A DNA stretch of 64,000 nucleotides from Faecalicatena absiana (GCA_017309015.1 JAEDAG010000002.1:62001-126000); one strand, 5' to 3'; shown: positions 33,249-41,115, numbered from the stretch's first letter. Numbers and translations are program-made. Notes: generated by a model from the letters alone, not told the origin.

Positions 33249-33602
33249 ATGTCTATTACTAGCGACAGATTGACAGCACTTAGAGAACAACGCGGATGGA
33301 CCAAAACACGCGTGGCAAAATCACTACATATGAGTGTTCAAAAGTATGCCAATTACGAATACGGAACGAGAGAACCAGATTTAGAAACGATTAAACAGAT
33401 TTCCAATCTTTACCATTTGTCCACCGACTACCTGCTGGGAAACGATACCCCCAAAGCAGACTCCCACCCCTACGACCTGGCAGACGATGAGCCCCTGACA
33501 TACCATGGCGTGGAATTGCCTGACGACCTCCGAATTTACTACAAATCCATGGCTGATGCCTACGTTAAACAGCACCATAAAGGCGATGATGATAATGGAT
33601 GA
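33249..33602 (+). CDS. CI-like lysogenic repressor
   Basis: 117 residues, AAAGGAGAAG before the ATG. N-terminal HTH: LTALREQRGWTKTRVAKSL then YANYEYGTREPDLETIKQI. The short C-terminus lacks a LexA-like peptidase domain, so induction should depend on the adjacent ImmA-type protease or on the antirepressor rather than RecA autocleavage. The end overlaps the protease start. Confidence 0.9.
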   Translation: MSITSDRLTALREQRGWTKTRVAKSLHMSVQKYANYEYGTREPDLETIKQISNLYHLSTDYLLGNDTPKADSHPYDLADDEPLTYHGVELPDDLRIYYKSMADAYVKQHHKGDDDNG

Positions 33603-33954
33603 TGCTCTTTCCTATTTAATTAATTATGCTATGGCCCACGATATAGGCGTGATCTATGACTCTACTCTCCCGCCTTTTGCCCCGCCCGTGTCCTTTGTCC
33701 GCCAGCGCTTGGTTGTCATGAACGGCAACTTTAATCCAGCTGAGCAGCCTTTTGCACTGGCCCACGAAATCGGTCATGTCATGCTTGGCCATTATCGCTT
33801 CCGCTGCAACACCCCGGCTGTCAAGTACAAGCAAGAGAAAGAAGCCGACGACTACGCAGCTGATCTGCTCTGGCAGTGTGCAGAGGCCAGTGGAGTCTCT
33901 TACACGGCCTATCTGTCCACCTTTGGCGTGCCGGATCGGATGCTACTGGACTGA
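33589..33954 (+). CDS. ImmA/IrrE-type metalloprotease
   Basis: About 121 residues; start among ATGs at 33586, 33589 and 33595 (AAAGG spacing favours 33589). Zinc motif HEIGHVMLGH in LAHEIGHVMLGHYRF, then KEADDYAADLLW with the third ligand. Family members cleave their partner repressor after DNA damage (ICEBs1 ImmA). Overlaps the repressor gene, so the pair is co-translated. Confidence 0.9.
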   Translation: MIMDDALSYLINYAMAHDIGVIYDSTLPPFAPPVSFVRQRLVVMNGNFNPAEQPFALAHEIGHVMLGHYRFRCNTPAVKYKQEKEADDYAADLLWQCAEASGVSYTAYLSTFGVPDRMLLD

Positions 33955-34051
33955 TTGGCAATAGTACAACTGAGAATCCGAACGAACAACTGATACTACA
34001 ACTGGATTGTAATAGTACAACTGATGGTGCAACTGCCAGATTTGTGCAAAA

Positions 34052-34080
34052 TAAAAAGCCCCTCGAGTGAGGGGCTTTTG
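34052..34080 (+). terminator. Terminator after repressor operon
   Basis: AAAAGCCCCTC, GAGT loop, GAGGGGCTTTT: 11-bp stem followed by TTTTG. It is nearly symmetrical, so it may work in both directions. Confidence 0.85.
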
Positions 34081-34099
34081 AACTAGAAATGAGGTGAAC

Positions 34100-34462
34100 A
34101 TGAAACACATCAAAGAAATCCTTGTTGCGCTTATATCTTCTGCTGGTACTATTGCTATTTATAAATCTGGTTTAGAGAACTGGATTATCATTGTGCTAGT
34201 TGTAGCATTTATCTGGGCCATTGTTTCCCTAATTTACTGGATAAAGCAATTTGGAAAACTGGAAGCTGAAGTCAAATATTGCCATCTGCAGATTAAAGAA
34301 AAAGACGCGAGAATTAAAGAACTTAGTGAATTCGAACGCGCGTATTTTGATGCAAAATCAAGATTAAAAGTACAGTCAGAAAATGTCTCACAAAAAGTCA
34401 GCAGTACTAGCAACAACAGCAGTACCGCCATGTCTTCTATAAAACAAGATACAAGCCAGTAA
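34100..34462 (+). CDS. Membrane protein with coiled coil, possible superinfection exclusion
   Basis: 120 residues from ATG 34100 after GAGGTGAAC. Two hydrophobic segments (EILVALISSAGTIAIY and WIIIVLVVAFIWAIVSLIYW), then a coiled coil (LEAEVKYCHLQIKEKDARIK) and a Ser-rich tail. Membrane proteins expressed next to the repressor are often exclusion factors; that role is inference only. Confidence 0.75.
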   Translation: MKHIKEILVALISSAGTIAIYKSGLENWIIIVLVVAFIWAIVSLIYWIKQFGKLEAEVKYCHLQIKEKDARIKELSEFERAYFDAKSRLKVQSENVSQKVSSTSNNSSTAMSSIKQDTSQ

Positions 34463-34682
34463 TAGCAGCGGTCAATTCTGTTTCTAAATCTTTGGCTATA
34501 TTCGCTGGAGATGGATCTTTCTCGTGAAGCTCAGAAACCATTGAATCCAAAGATTTAGATCTTGGTTTTGCTCCACTGAGTAAAACAATTAGCAAATTTA
34601 TTTGTTCAGCTTCAGTTAGAGTGTTAACAAATCTCTTAATTCTTACAGCTGCTGGACTTGGCTCAGAAAAAATAGGAAACAT
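34437..34682 (-). CDS. Hypothetical protein, convergent in lysogeny region (81 aa)
   Basis: Start ATG 34682 (MFPIFSEPSPAAVRIKRFVN) after AGGTGATTCAA. Globular composition (TLTEAEQINLLIVLLSGAKP). Runs against its plus-strand neighbours and overlaps the 3' end of the membrane-protein gene by 26 bp. No family recognised. Confidence 0.6.
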   Translation of the reverse strand: MFPIFSEPSPAAVRIKRFVNTLTEAEQINLLIVLLSGAKPRSKSLDSMVSELHEKDPSPANIAKDLETELTAAITGLYLVL

Positions 34683-34705
34683 TTGAATCACCTGAAAGGA
34701 AAATA

Positions 34706-35107
34706 ATGAACTACTACGAAAAAATTGCATCCCTGTTTTTGGGAGAAAAGCAAAATAAGCCAATTTTAATTCTTAAAGCCGACCAAATTCCGCTTAATCA
34801 TCCTCTAGACTTATCACTGGCTTTGTTCATGATTGAACTGGGCAAGCCTTATCAGCTCAAAACTGAAGTGATTGACGGCAATGGCAACTTAATACTAAGC
34901 TCCCTAACTCCAGAGTTTTCGACAAAAAACCTAGATACTTCGAAATTCGAAGTACTCGAAGAAAAGTATTTTTCCAGTACATTTTCTCTAACTACTCCTA
35001 TAGTACATTTTACTTCAAGTGGAGCCTACCGTCTAAAAGTTACGCTTTTATCTGGTGAAGAAAGCCTGGATTATACTAATGTGTATTTCTACATAGATAA
35101 AAGATAA
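34706..35107 (+). CDS. Hypothetical lysogeny-region protein (133 aa)
   Basis: AAAGGAAAATA before the ATG; MNYYEKIASLFLGEKQNKPI. The second half is strand-rich (TTPIVHFTSSGAYRLKVTLL), suggestive of a beta-sandwich. Divergent from the preceding minus-strand gene with 23 bp between starts. Unknown. Confidence 0.75.
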   Translation: MNYYEKIASLFLGEKQNKPILILKADQIPLNHPLDLSLALFMIELGKPYQLKTEVIDGNGNLILSSLTPEFSTKNLDTSKFEVLEEKYFSSTFSLTTPIVHFTSSGAYRLKVTLLSGEESLDYTNVYFYIDKR

Positions 35108-35114
35108 CAAAAAA

Positions 35115-35161
35115 CGTGCATCCCTTGAACTAAAAAGTTCTTAGGACGGACACCTTCTTGA
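35115..35161 (+). repeat. 47-bp dispersed repeat, copy 1
   Basis: cgtgcatcccttgaactaa onward to ttcttga; contains the inverted repeat GAACTaaaaAGTTC followed by TTAGGACG. Matches copies at 37711-37758 and 37968-38014 with a few differences. Confidence 0.9.
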
Positions 35162-35237
35162 AAAGAAATTGAAGCGTACATGCTGCCCTGCGGGATTATA
35201 TAAGGCATCGCCGGTTAGCTTATTTATAGCAAATAAT

Positions 35238-35263
35238 AAAAAAGCCCGCATTTGCGGGGCCTG
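35238..35263 (-). terminator. Terminator-like hairpin, minus strand
   Basis: GCCCCGC/GCGGGC stem followed by TTTTTTATTATT on the minus strand, before the plus-strand cassette. It would stop transcription coming from the right. A short relic of the DUF1829 gene end lies next to it (see findings). Confidence 0.65.
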
Positions 35264-35289
35264 ATGGATATAGAAAGAGAAAAAAGAAA

Positions 35290-35760
35290 ATGGAATTGCT
35301 TTTATCTGACGAAGAAGCACAATATTTGATCAGCATCATTAAGAACATAGTTCCACAACAGCCGCATGTTCTTGAAAAGACTGCCAGGGGTCAAATTTCC
35401 ATTGAAGCCAAAGAAGTAAAGCACGAGTTTATTCTGTATTACATGTTCGCATTGGACAATATCCATTTGAACTTCACTGATGCACGAACCCATCACACAC
35501 TAGTAAGAATTAACTTAGACCAAAAATTCCATAAAAATAGTGACGGCCACAAAGTAAGAGGAAATCGTGTAGAAATATTTTCCGCTGAAGAATTTATAAA
35601 GAAGGGCGATGGATATACACACTACAAAGCCTATCCACTGCCTTTTGAGACTATTCGGAATACAAATGACTTTTTCGAAGCTATGGATGATATACTAAAC
35701 TACACACATACCAACAAAGGAAGAGGAACAATTTTTGTTCACAACACTACACTGCTATGA
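35290..35760 (+). CDS. DUF6978-like protein, lysogeny cassette
   Basis: 156 residues, MELLLSDEEAQYLISIIKNI. The central part (EFILYYMFALDNIHLNFTDA then HHTLVRINLDQKFHKNSDGH) resembles a small family of phage/island proteins found next to DUF1828 proteins. It ends 14 bp before the next start. Function unknown; a toxin or defence component is possible given the context. Confidence 0.7.
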   Translation: MELLLSDEEAQYLISIIKNIVPQQPHVLEKTARGQISIEAKEVKHEFILYYMFALDNIHLNFTDARTHHTLVRINLDQKFHKNSDGHKVRGNRVEIFSAEEFIKKGDGYTHYKAYPLPFETIRNTNDFFEAMDDILNYTHTNKGRGTIFVHNTTLL

Positions 35761-35774
35761 ATGGAGGTGATCCC

Positions 35775-36572
35775 ATGTGTAGTCTTGAAAGAGAAATTGA
35801 GGCTATCACAGCTGACTGGCTTAAATTCTTGCGTCAAAGTTATAACTTCAAAATAGTCGATGACAATCACATCAATGTTGTTACTCCACTAACCGATGCA
35901 TTTGATGACGGAATAACCATTATGATTTCAAAGCGCAATCAAGAATACACTGTATCAGACCAAGGGTATACGCTCTGGAATCTGGAGTCTCGAGGGATTA
36001 ATATTTCTAAGGGCAGCCAACGACAAAAAATTGTAAATTCTGTTATAAGAACAGAGAGTGTAAAACTCTCAAAAGAAAAAGTGATTTTCAAGACCGGGCT
36101 CAAAGGTCAAATTCCACAAATGATTTTTGATGTAACCCAAGCGATCATCAAAGTTGGCAACTTAGGCTTAACGAACTTTAGCAGAGTTAAGACTATGTTT
36201 TCTGACGATGTCAAAAGTTACTTTCAAGCTAACAATAATCATTTTAAATTTATTACTGGCATGAGTTTACAGGGAAAATCCGGTTTATCATATACAATCG
36301 ATTACTTGTTTTGGGCCAATGGGACTAGCAAAGCAACGAAAGTTTCTAGCAGTCTCGCAAAGAACAACGTTGAACAGCTTTTAGGCATATGGTACGATAC
36401 CGAGATAATTAGAAGAGAAAACCAGAATAAACTTGATCTAAATGTTATCGTTCCATCGTTAAAGGAACAAAAGCAGCTTGATCTTGCAGCCGGCTTAAAT
36501 TCACATGGAATTTCTGTTATTCCATTCGATGATAAAAGAAAGGTAAATTCTGCTTTAAGCATCGCCGGGTAG
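35775..36572 (+). CDS. DUF1828/DUF1829-domain protein
   Basis: 265 residues from ATG 35775 after GGAGGTGATCCC; an upstream ATG lacks spacing. N-terminal DUF1828 (FDDGITIMISKRNQEYTVSD then GYTLWNLESRGINISKGSQR), C-terminal DUF1829 (NNNHFKFITGMSLQGKSGLS onward to GISVIPFDDKRK). Two-domain proteins of this kind occur in prophages and islands; no activity is known to me. A paralogue with only the first domain follows. Confidence 0.85.
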   Translation: MCSLEREIEAITADWLKFLRQSYNFKIVDDNHINVVTPLTDAFDDGITIMISKRNQEYTVSDQGYTLWNLESRGINISKGSQRQKIVNSVIRTESVKLSKEKVIFKTGLKGQIPQMIFDVTQAIIKVGNLGLTNFSRVKTMFSDDVKSYFQANNNHFKFITGMSLQGKSGLSYTIDYLFWANGTSKATKVSSSLAKNNVEQLLGIWYDTEIIRRENQNKLDLNVIVPSLKEQKQLDLAAGLNSHGISVIPFDDKRKVNSALSIAG

Positions 36573-36627
36573 CTTACTTATACTCATATCAATTAGATGA
36601 CCATTTGTTACGGAGAGGAGGTCCAAA

Positions 36628-37044
36628 ATGATTAATGCGGAGGAATTAAGCAAAAACTACCTTGACTGGTGTAGCAAAAATATCAATTTTACAGATGTTT
36701 CTGCTAACATCGTAAAAATTGATGTACCATTTTTGGATAGCTTTAATGATGAAATAGCAATTTACGCCGTTAACGATCCTTATACTGGCTCTATCACTCT
36801 AACCGACGACGGCTGGACAATTAATAATCTCGAAAGTCGTGGCGTTTATCTGAAGTATTCAAAGAAGAGGCAGCAGCTTTTTCAAAGACAAATTTCAAAT
36901 TATGGTGTCGTTGAAAATGATGACGCTCTACAAATTACTACTACTCCAGATAATTTTCCAATTTCCAAGCATCGACTTCTACAAGCAATGCTATTTGTAG
37001 ACAACATGTTTATGTTGGCAACTGTTGAAGAACTAGCTAGATAA
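36628..37044 (+). CDS. DUF1828-only paralogue
   Basis: 138 residues, strong AGGAGG before the ATG. LDSFNDEIAIYAVNDPYTGS then ITLTDDGWTINNLESRGVYL aligns with the first domain of the preceding protein, including the NLESRG block, but the DUF1829 half is absent. It may be a partner or antagonist of the longer protein, or a truncated duplicate. Confidence 0.8.
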   Translation: MINAEELSKNYLDWCSKNINFTDVSANIVKIDVPFLDSFNDEIAIYAVNDPYTGSITLTDDGWTINNLESRGVYLKYSKKRQQLFQRQISNYGVVENDDALQITTTPDNFPISKHRLLQAMLFVDNMFMLATVEELAR

Positions 37045-37082
37045 TCATGTTTTGCTAGTTACGATTTGATTGTCTATATACA

Positions 37083-37125
37083 AAAAGCACGTTTCTAGGT
37101 AAAGTCCCTAAAAACGTGCTTTTCT
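37083..37125 (+). terminator. Terminator after DUF1828 genes
   Basis: AAAAGCACGTTT and AAACGTGCTTTT arms with a 15-20 nt loop and following TTCTTTG. Closes the DUF cassette. Confidence 0.75.
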
Positions 37126-37199
37126 TTGATTTACCTCTTGTAATATATTCCCACATATGGCAATATATAAATGTAAGGTTTAGAAAGGAGGTAAATCCA

Positions 37200-37358
37200 A
37201 TGTTGAAATTATTGTCTTATCTTGTTGCTAGCGTTTTGATCTCAACCGAAATTGCTAAAGAAGTCGAAAGTGTAATTGGGTTGCACTTAGACAACGAGCT
37301 TAAGAAGATCAAAATAAAGCAAGAGCAAGATAGCAAAGACAAAGGAGACTCTGCATAG
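37200..37358 (+). CDS. Small membrane protein (52 aa)
   Basis: MLKLLSYLVASVLISTEIAK after AAAGGAGGTAAATCCA, an excellent ribosome site. One N-terminal membrane-type helix, then a charged tail (LDNELKKIKIKQEQDSKDKG). Size and topology resemble type I toxin-like or small regulatory peptides; no assignment. Confidence 0.65.
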   Translation: MLKLLSYLVASVLISTEIAKEVESVIGLHLDNELKKIKIKQEQDSKDKGDSA

Positions 37359-37407
37359 AGGCTTCTTGCCTTTGCATCCTCTATTATACCAACATTGGAT
37401 ACACAAA

Positions 37408-37572
37408 ATGAAATATTTTCTTTTAGTAAGTGCTGTTGTTTATGGAATTTTGAAGTTAATCGAGCTTAAGTTAAAACGGGAAGGTAAAAAATTAGATGAA
37501 CGTCTTACAGAAGTATCTAGATCAAAACAAAATAACTCGGTATCAAGTAGCCAAAAAGACCGGAATTGCTAA
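37408..37572 (+). CDS. Small membrane protein (54 aa)
   Basis: MKYFLLVSAVVYGILKLIEL, a single TM helix followed by a very basic helix (KLKREGKKLDERLTEVSRSK). The ribosome site is weak, so the start is uncertain. It overlaps the next HTH gene by 77 bp. Confidence 0.5.
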   Translation: MKYFLLVSAVVYGILKLIELKLKREGKKLDERLTEVSRSKQNNSVSSSQKDRNC

Positions 37573-37729
37573 CACAACTCTGGCCAACGCAGTTAAAGAT
37601 ACTAAGCCACTTTCTGGCCAAACCGTAAAGGTGATCAGCGCCGTCGCACAAGCCTTAGACAAGACACCTGGACAAGTCTTGGACGACCTGATAGCTTTGG
37701 ATAAAGAAGGCGTACACCCCTTGAACTAA
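37496..37729 (+). CDS. XRE-family DNA-binding protein (77 aa)
   Basis: GGAAGG upstream of ATG. HTH: KITRYQVAKKTGIANTTLAN, then a helical cap (AQALDKTPGQVLDDLIALDK). Its last residues (VHPLN) are encoded by the 47-bp repeat copy 2. Paired with two membrane micro-proteins; could repress them (toxin-antitoxin style), inference only. Confidence 0.8.
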   Translation: MNVLQKYLDQNKITRYQVAKKTGIANTTLANAVKDTKPLSGQTVKVISAVAQALDKTPGQVLDDLIALDKEGVHPLN

Positions 37730-37758
37730 AAAAGTTCTTAGGACGGGCACCTTCTTGA
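37711..37758 (+). repeat. 47-bp dispersed repeat, copy 2
   Basis: cgtacaccccttgaactaaaa onward to ttcttga; provides the stop codon of the HTH gene. One base longer in the A-run than the other copies. Confidence 0.9.
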
Positions 37759-37787
37759 GGTTGAGCTTCAAAAAGGGTACATTAAGC

Positions 37788-37934
37788 TCAGTGATTTTGG
37801 CCTGTCTCTTTGCTCATGTATTTTTGAATAAGCAGCTCAACTGCTTGTGTCTGCTCGTAATTCAAAACTACTTTTGCAAGGCCATCACTATAGCGAATAA
37901 TTTGGCCATTTTCGAAATTTAATCCTTGTTCCAT
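37788..37934 (-). CDS. Small protein between repeat copies (48 aa)
   Basis: MEQGLNFENGQIIRYSDGLA after AGAGGTGACAG. Looks like a small strand-strand-helix protein (VVLNYEQTQAVELLIQKYM). It is the only gene between repeat copies 2 and 3 and runs against the flanking plus-strand genes. Unknown. Confidence 0.65.
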   Translation of the reverse strand: MEQGLNFENGQIIRYSDGLAKVVLNYEQTQAVELLIQKYMSKETGQNH

Positions 37935-37967
37935 GTCTGTCACCTCTAGCAAATTATAACAAAAAAG

Positions 37968-38014
37968 CGTACACTCCTTGAACTAAAAAGTTCTTAGGAC
38001 GGGCACCTTTTTGA
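37968..38014 (+). repeat. 47-bp dispersed repeat, copy 3
   Basis: cgtacactccttgaactaa onward to tttttga, ending 22 bp before the integrase start. A fragment (tgtacgctccttaaaacatag) recurs after the integrase at 39236-39256. Confidence 0.9.
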
Positions 38015-38036
38015 AGAAAAGGAAAAGGGATGCACT

Positions 38037-39158
38037 ATGGCCTACTATGAAAAGCGATACAACGGTTGGCGTGCCAAAATCAACTGGTACGACACCAAAG
38101 GAAAAAGACACGCTAAAAGTAAGCAAGGATTTGCCACCAAGCGCCAGGCAATGGCGTGGGCACACGAAATGGAGCTGGCTAAAGATCAAAACCGCATAAC
38201 CGCACAAGATCCGATTTTTGCTGAGTACTTTTGGGAATGGGCTACTACCTACAAAACAGTTGGTAAAAGCAAAGGCACATATAACCGCTATCACAAAATC
38301 TATGAACGCTTACTGGAGTATTTCGGAAATTCGAAGCTTAGTGCAGTAACAAAAGCCAACTACCAACGATTTCTGAACGAGTTTGGCCAAAACAAATCAA
38401 AAGAGACAGTTTCAAAGCTATCAGGATCAATTAGATCTTGCATCACTGAAGCAGTAAATGAGAACATCATTCCGTCAAACTTCACTCTAGGAGTTGCAGC
38501 AGTGTATGACAAAAGCAAGACAAGAAAAGTTGAATACCTGTCAGTTGCTGAAATCAAAGCCTTAATCAACGCGTTGGAAACTGGCCTTAAACCGCGGTCA
38601 ATAAGTCGATATATGATTCTAACTGCGATATATACCGGTATGAGAATTGGCGAAATCATGGCACTTACCTGGGATGATCTTGACTACCAAGCCAAAACTG
38701 TTAGGATTAATAAGTCATACGACTACATCAACGGGCAAGTTAAAGAGCCAAAGACTGCCAGTTCAGTTAGAACTGTTAGAGTGTCAGCTGGTCTGCTATC
38801 CTTACTTGACCAGCTCAGAGTCAACAAGCAAGATCTGATCTTTGCCAATCCGACCGGCAAGGTTCCAACGCCAGCTGCATGTAATGCTACTCTCAAACGG
38901 TTTCTGACAAAGTGTGAGATCGACAAGCAAGGCTTCCACTTCCACTCATTGCGACATTCTCACGTGGCGTTGCTCTTATATGAAGGTGTTCCGCTGTACG
39001 CTATTAGTAAACGTCTTGGCCACTCTGACATGAGCATCACCGCCAAGAAATACGCTTATCTCATTGACGAACTCAAGCAAAGATCTGATGACCGAATTGA
39101 CGAAATCTTGACTAGTTTGACCGGTCACCAAAACGGTCACCAAATTCAAAATAGCTAG
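38037..39158 (+). CDS. int: Tyrosine integrase
   Basis: 373 residues, AAAGGGATG before the start. N-terminal arm-binding domain (MAYYEKRYNGWRAKINWYDT), core-binding domain (EYFWEWATTYKTVGKSKGTY), and catalytic domain with Arg in YTGMRIGEIMALTW, His-x-x-Arg in FHSLRHSHVALLLYEGV, His in RLGHSDMSI and Tyr in KKYAYL. Catalyses attP x attB recombination. Being the last phage gene, it marks the prophage end. Confidence 0.96.
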   Translation: MAYYEKRYNGWRAKINWYDTKGKRHAKSKQGFATKRQAMAWAHEMELAKDQNRITAQDPIFAEYFWEWATTYKTVGKSKGTYNRYHKIYERLLEYFGNSKLSAVTKANYQRFLNEFGQNKSKETVSKLSGSIRSCITEAVNENIIPSNFTLGVAAVYDKSKTRKVEYLSVAEIKALINALETGLKPRSISRYMILTAIYTGMRIGEIMALTWDDLDYQAKTVRINKSYDYINGQVKEPKTASSVRTVRVSAGLLSLLDQLRVNKQDLIFANPTGKVPTPAACNATLKRFLTKCEIDKQGFHFHSLRHSHVALLLYEGVPLYAISKRLGHSDMSITAKKYAYLIDELKQRSDDRIDEILTSLTGHQNGHQIQNS

Positions 39159-39981
39159 TGATAGGTTATTACACCTTTCTTGATTTGTCGGGGGTTCACT
39201 ATAGCTAAAAACAGCTAATTATAAGCAAATAAGCCTGTACGCTCCTTAAAACATAGTGCTGAACCGTTGATATGACAGCATTTTTAAAGCGAAAAATCGC
39301 ATTTTACTCGCATTGGTCACTTAGATAAGAATCTAAGTGGCTTTTTGATTGTCGTCTACTTTTTTCAACAAAGAATAAGCCCAGCTCCTTCAACGGGAGC
39401 TAGGTTATTTCTGTTATTGAAATCAGCGTGATCGTTGCATCCCCAACATCTTGGAATTACTTGCTAGATCCTTTTTTGGCCTTCTTACATGCCGTGTCAA
39501 GAGTGCTCAATGAGTCTGCAGCCGCACCATCATCAGCTTTCCGGCAGTGGTCAACCTGCCAGTTGCCTTGGCGAAGCCACTTGGAAAAATTTTTAGTTCT
39601 TTTGAGGCAAGAAAATTAGATAGGCCATTTGAAGCCGGCGTAATTGCCGGAAGCATTGCTGCTCCCAATGTCATCTTATGCCTGCTTGTTCTAAGATCGT
39701 TGACTTTGACCTACTTATGAACAGGTTGAACCAAATGGCGATTTGAACAGTGTTCCTTTCTCAACTGTGCTCATATTTTCGGTGTGCTTGTTAATCATAC
39801 TAAAACAGGCTGTCAGATCCTTCATGCTATGATTTCTTGATGCCAAGCTGAGTTAGGACCACTTGCCTTCGTGGAAATTTAGGCATGAAAAATTAACGCG
39901 CAGTTTTTTTAGCATATTTTATCTAGTCGTTACGCCTTCCTTAGCTTTCACTAAGGCTTGGTTCGAGATTAGTTTGCTATG
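39159..39981. other. Prophage-host junction and degraded sequence, no intact gene
   Basis: Two hairpins (CACTTAGAT/ATCTAAGTG followed by GCTTTTT at 39318-39348; AGCTCC/GGGAGCT near 39385-39405) are seen just after the integrase. attR should lie here but cannot be fixed without attL. On the minus strand 39420-39840 reads as protein-like segments (GNWQVDHCRKADDGAAADSL, MKDLTACFSMINKHTENMS) broken by stop codons, suggesting a decayed host gene of unknown type. Confidence 0.55.
39318..39348 (+). terminator. Terminator near prophage end
   Basis: Perfect 9-bp stem CACTTAGAT/ATCTAAGTG with AAGA loop, then GCTTTTTG. Probably ends integrase transcription or belongs to the host flank. Confidence 0.75.
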
Positions 39982-40164
39982 TTATAAGAAATGGCTAAAT
40001 ATATCGCCAACGAGAAGTATTGCGCAAATAATAGCGCCAACAATTATATAGCCAAAATGATCAAAAATAATCGAGGTGAGCCAGACACCCAGTGCGAAAA
40101 CTACAACGACAAAAATTACAAACTCAATAAAGCCTTTTACCCAATCCTTTTTATCGTCATCCAT
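39982..40164 (-). CDS. Small membrane protein (60 aa)
   Basis: Start ATG 40164 (MDDDKKDWVKGFIEFVIF) after GAGGTAGC. Two transmembrane segments (FIEFVIFVVVVFALGVWLTS and YIIVGAIICAILLVGDIF). Host side of the prophage junction. Unknown function. Confidence 0.75.
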   Translation of the reverse strand: MDDDKKDWVKGFIEFVIFVVVVFALGVWLTSIIFDHFGYIIVGAIICAILLVGDIFSHFL

Positions 40165-40524
40165 TCTGGCTACCTCATTTCTCCTATGATTATAATATAG
40201 CATTAGCCTTCCTCGAATTAACAAGCCTTATTACCTAAATATTACTATTCAAGAGGCCAGTTTCCAAAGCCCTTTGTTGCTCAGTACACCCATGGCACTG
40301 GCTATTTCTGCCAAGCTGATTAGTGTGCGATACTGGAGACCACGCCAGCAATATGATGTGCTCACTCTCGTATGGGCCCCTGTATTCGCTTACTTTTTCC
40401 TATTGAATTGCTCTTGATAGACGTGTAAAATATTTTTCGTTAAAATCTATCGTACATTAACAATTTGTCGTCGAACTTTCTGAAACAGTTGGTTTGCGAA
40501 CTTTTTGCAGAAGGAACAAGCAAT

Positions 40525-41115
40525 TTGAAAATAGACGTAATTTCCCTGAGCATTTCTGGTCTCGTCCTGGTTCTCTTGGTCTTAGGCATCCTGTATTCGC
40601 CCGCCTTCAACCGCTTCGACCGGCGCCTTCACCAGAAGCTGGTCAAGACCCAGAAAAATATTTTTTGGAAGATCATCGCTTTCATCAACGAGCCCAAGCT
40701 GGTTATCGTCTGGGACGTCCTGATCGCCGGAATCCTGATCAATGAAGGCGACTACAAGCTGGGCCTTTGGACTCTGCTGACCCTGGGCGTGACTGACGGT
40801 GCAGGCTATGTCATCAAGCGCTTAGTCAAGCGCGGCCGGCCGCGGTCGCACCTGTCTGAAGAAGAAGGATACTCTTTCCCCAGCGGCCACGTGATTGGGG
40901 CCACTACCATGTGCCTCATTCTTTATACCCTTTTGCGGCGGATCACTACTAGCTACCTGCCTTTGATCCTGCTCATCTATTGGGCCTTTGTCGTCGTCTC
41001 CCGCTTAAACCTGCGGGCACACTACCCATCAGACGTCTTAGGGGCCGTTGCCCTGTCCGTCTTCTGCTTCACGGTCATGCAGACTTTGTATGCCGTATTG
41101 TTCCTTGAGGGCTAA
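40525..41115 (+). CDS. PAP2-family phosphatase
   Basis: About 196 residues from a TTG at 40525 (AAGGA 9 bases upstream); a TTG at 40465 is an alternative. Phosphatase motifs in order: KRLVKRGRPR, PSGH in SFPSGHVIGA, and SRLNLRAHYPSD. Several TM helices place it in the membrane; likely dephosphorylates a lipid phosphate such as undecaprenyl pyrophosphate or phosphatidylglycerophosphate. Confidence 0.9.
   Translation: MKIDVISLSISGLVLVLLVLGILYSPAFNRFDRRLHQKLVKTQKNIFWKIIAFINEPKLVIVWDVLIAGILINEGDYKLGLWTLLTLGVTDGAGYVIKRLVKRGRPRSHLSEEEGYSFPSGHVIGATTMCLILYTLLRRITTSYLPLILLIYWAFVVVSRLNLRAHYPSDVLGAVALSVFCFTVMQTLYAVLFLEG

Larger units (their letters stand above)
1..39320. mobile_element. Prophage (siphovirus type), left end outside window
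   Basis: A complete set of temperate phage modules is visible: tyrosine integrase, CI/Cro switch, antirepressor, replication genes, terminase, portal, capsid, tail and holin. Late genes are on the minus strand and the lysogeny genes on the plus strand. The right boundary is placed just after the integrase, near the hairpin at 39318-39348, because recognisable host genes begin beyond it. The exact attR core cannot be given since attL is not in the window. No lysin is seen and should lie just left of position 1. Nearly all genes have clean ribosome binding sites and intact frames, so the prophage looks potentially functional. Confidence 0.95.

Noticed and set aside
35115-38014. 47-bp repeat as a CRISPR or IS end
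   Set aside because: Irregular spacing, same orientation, no transposase between copies.
39159-39320. attR core
   Set aside because: Cannot be defined without the left end; gggggttca near 39191 looks tRNA-like but no tRNA folds there.
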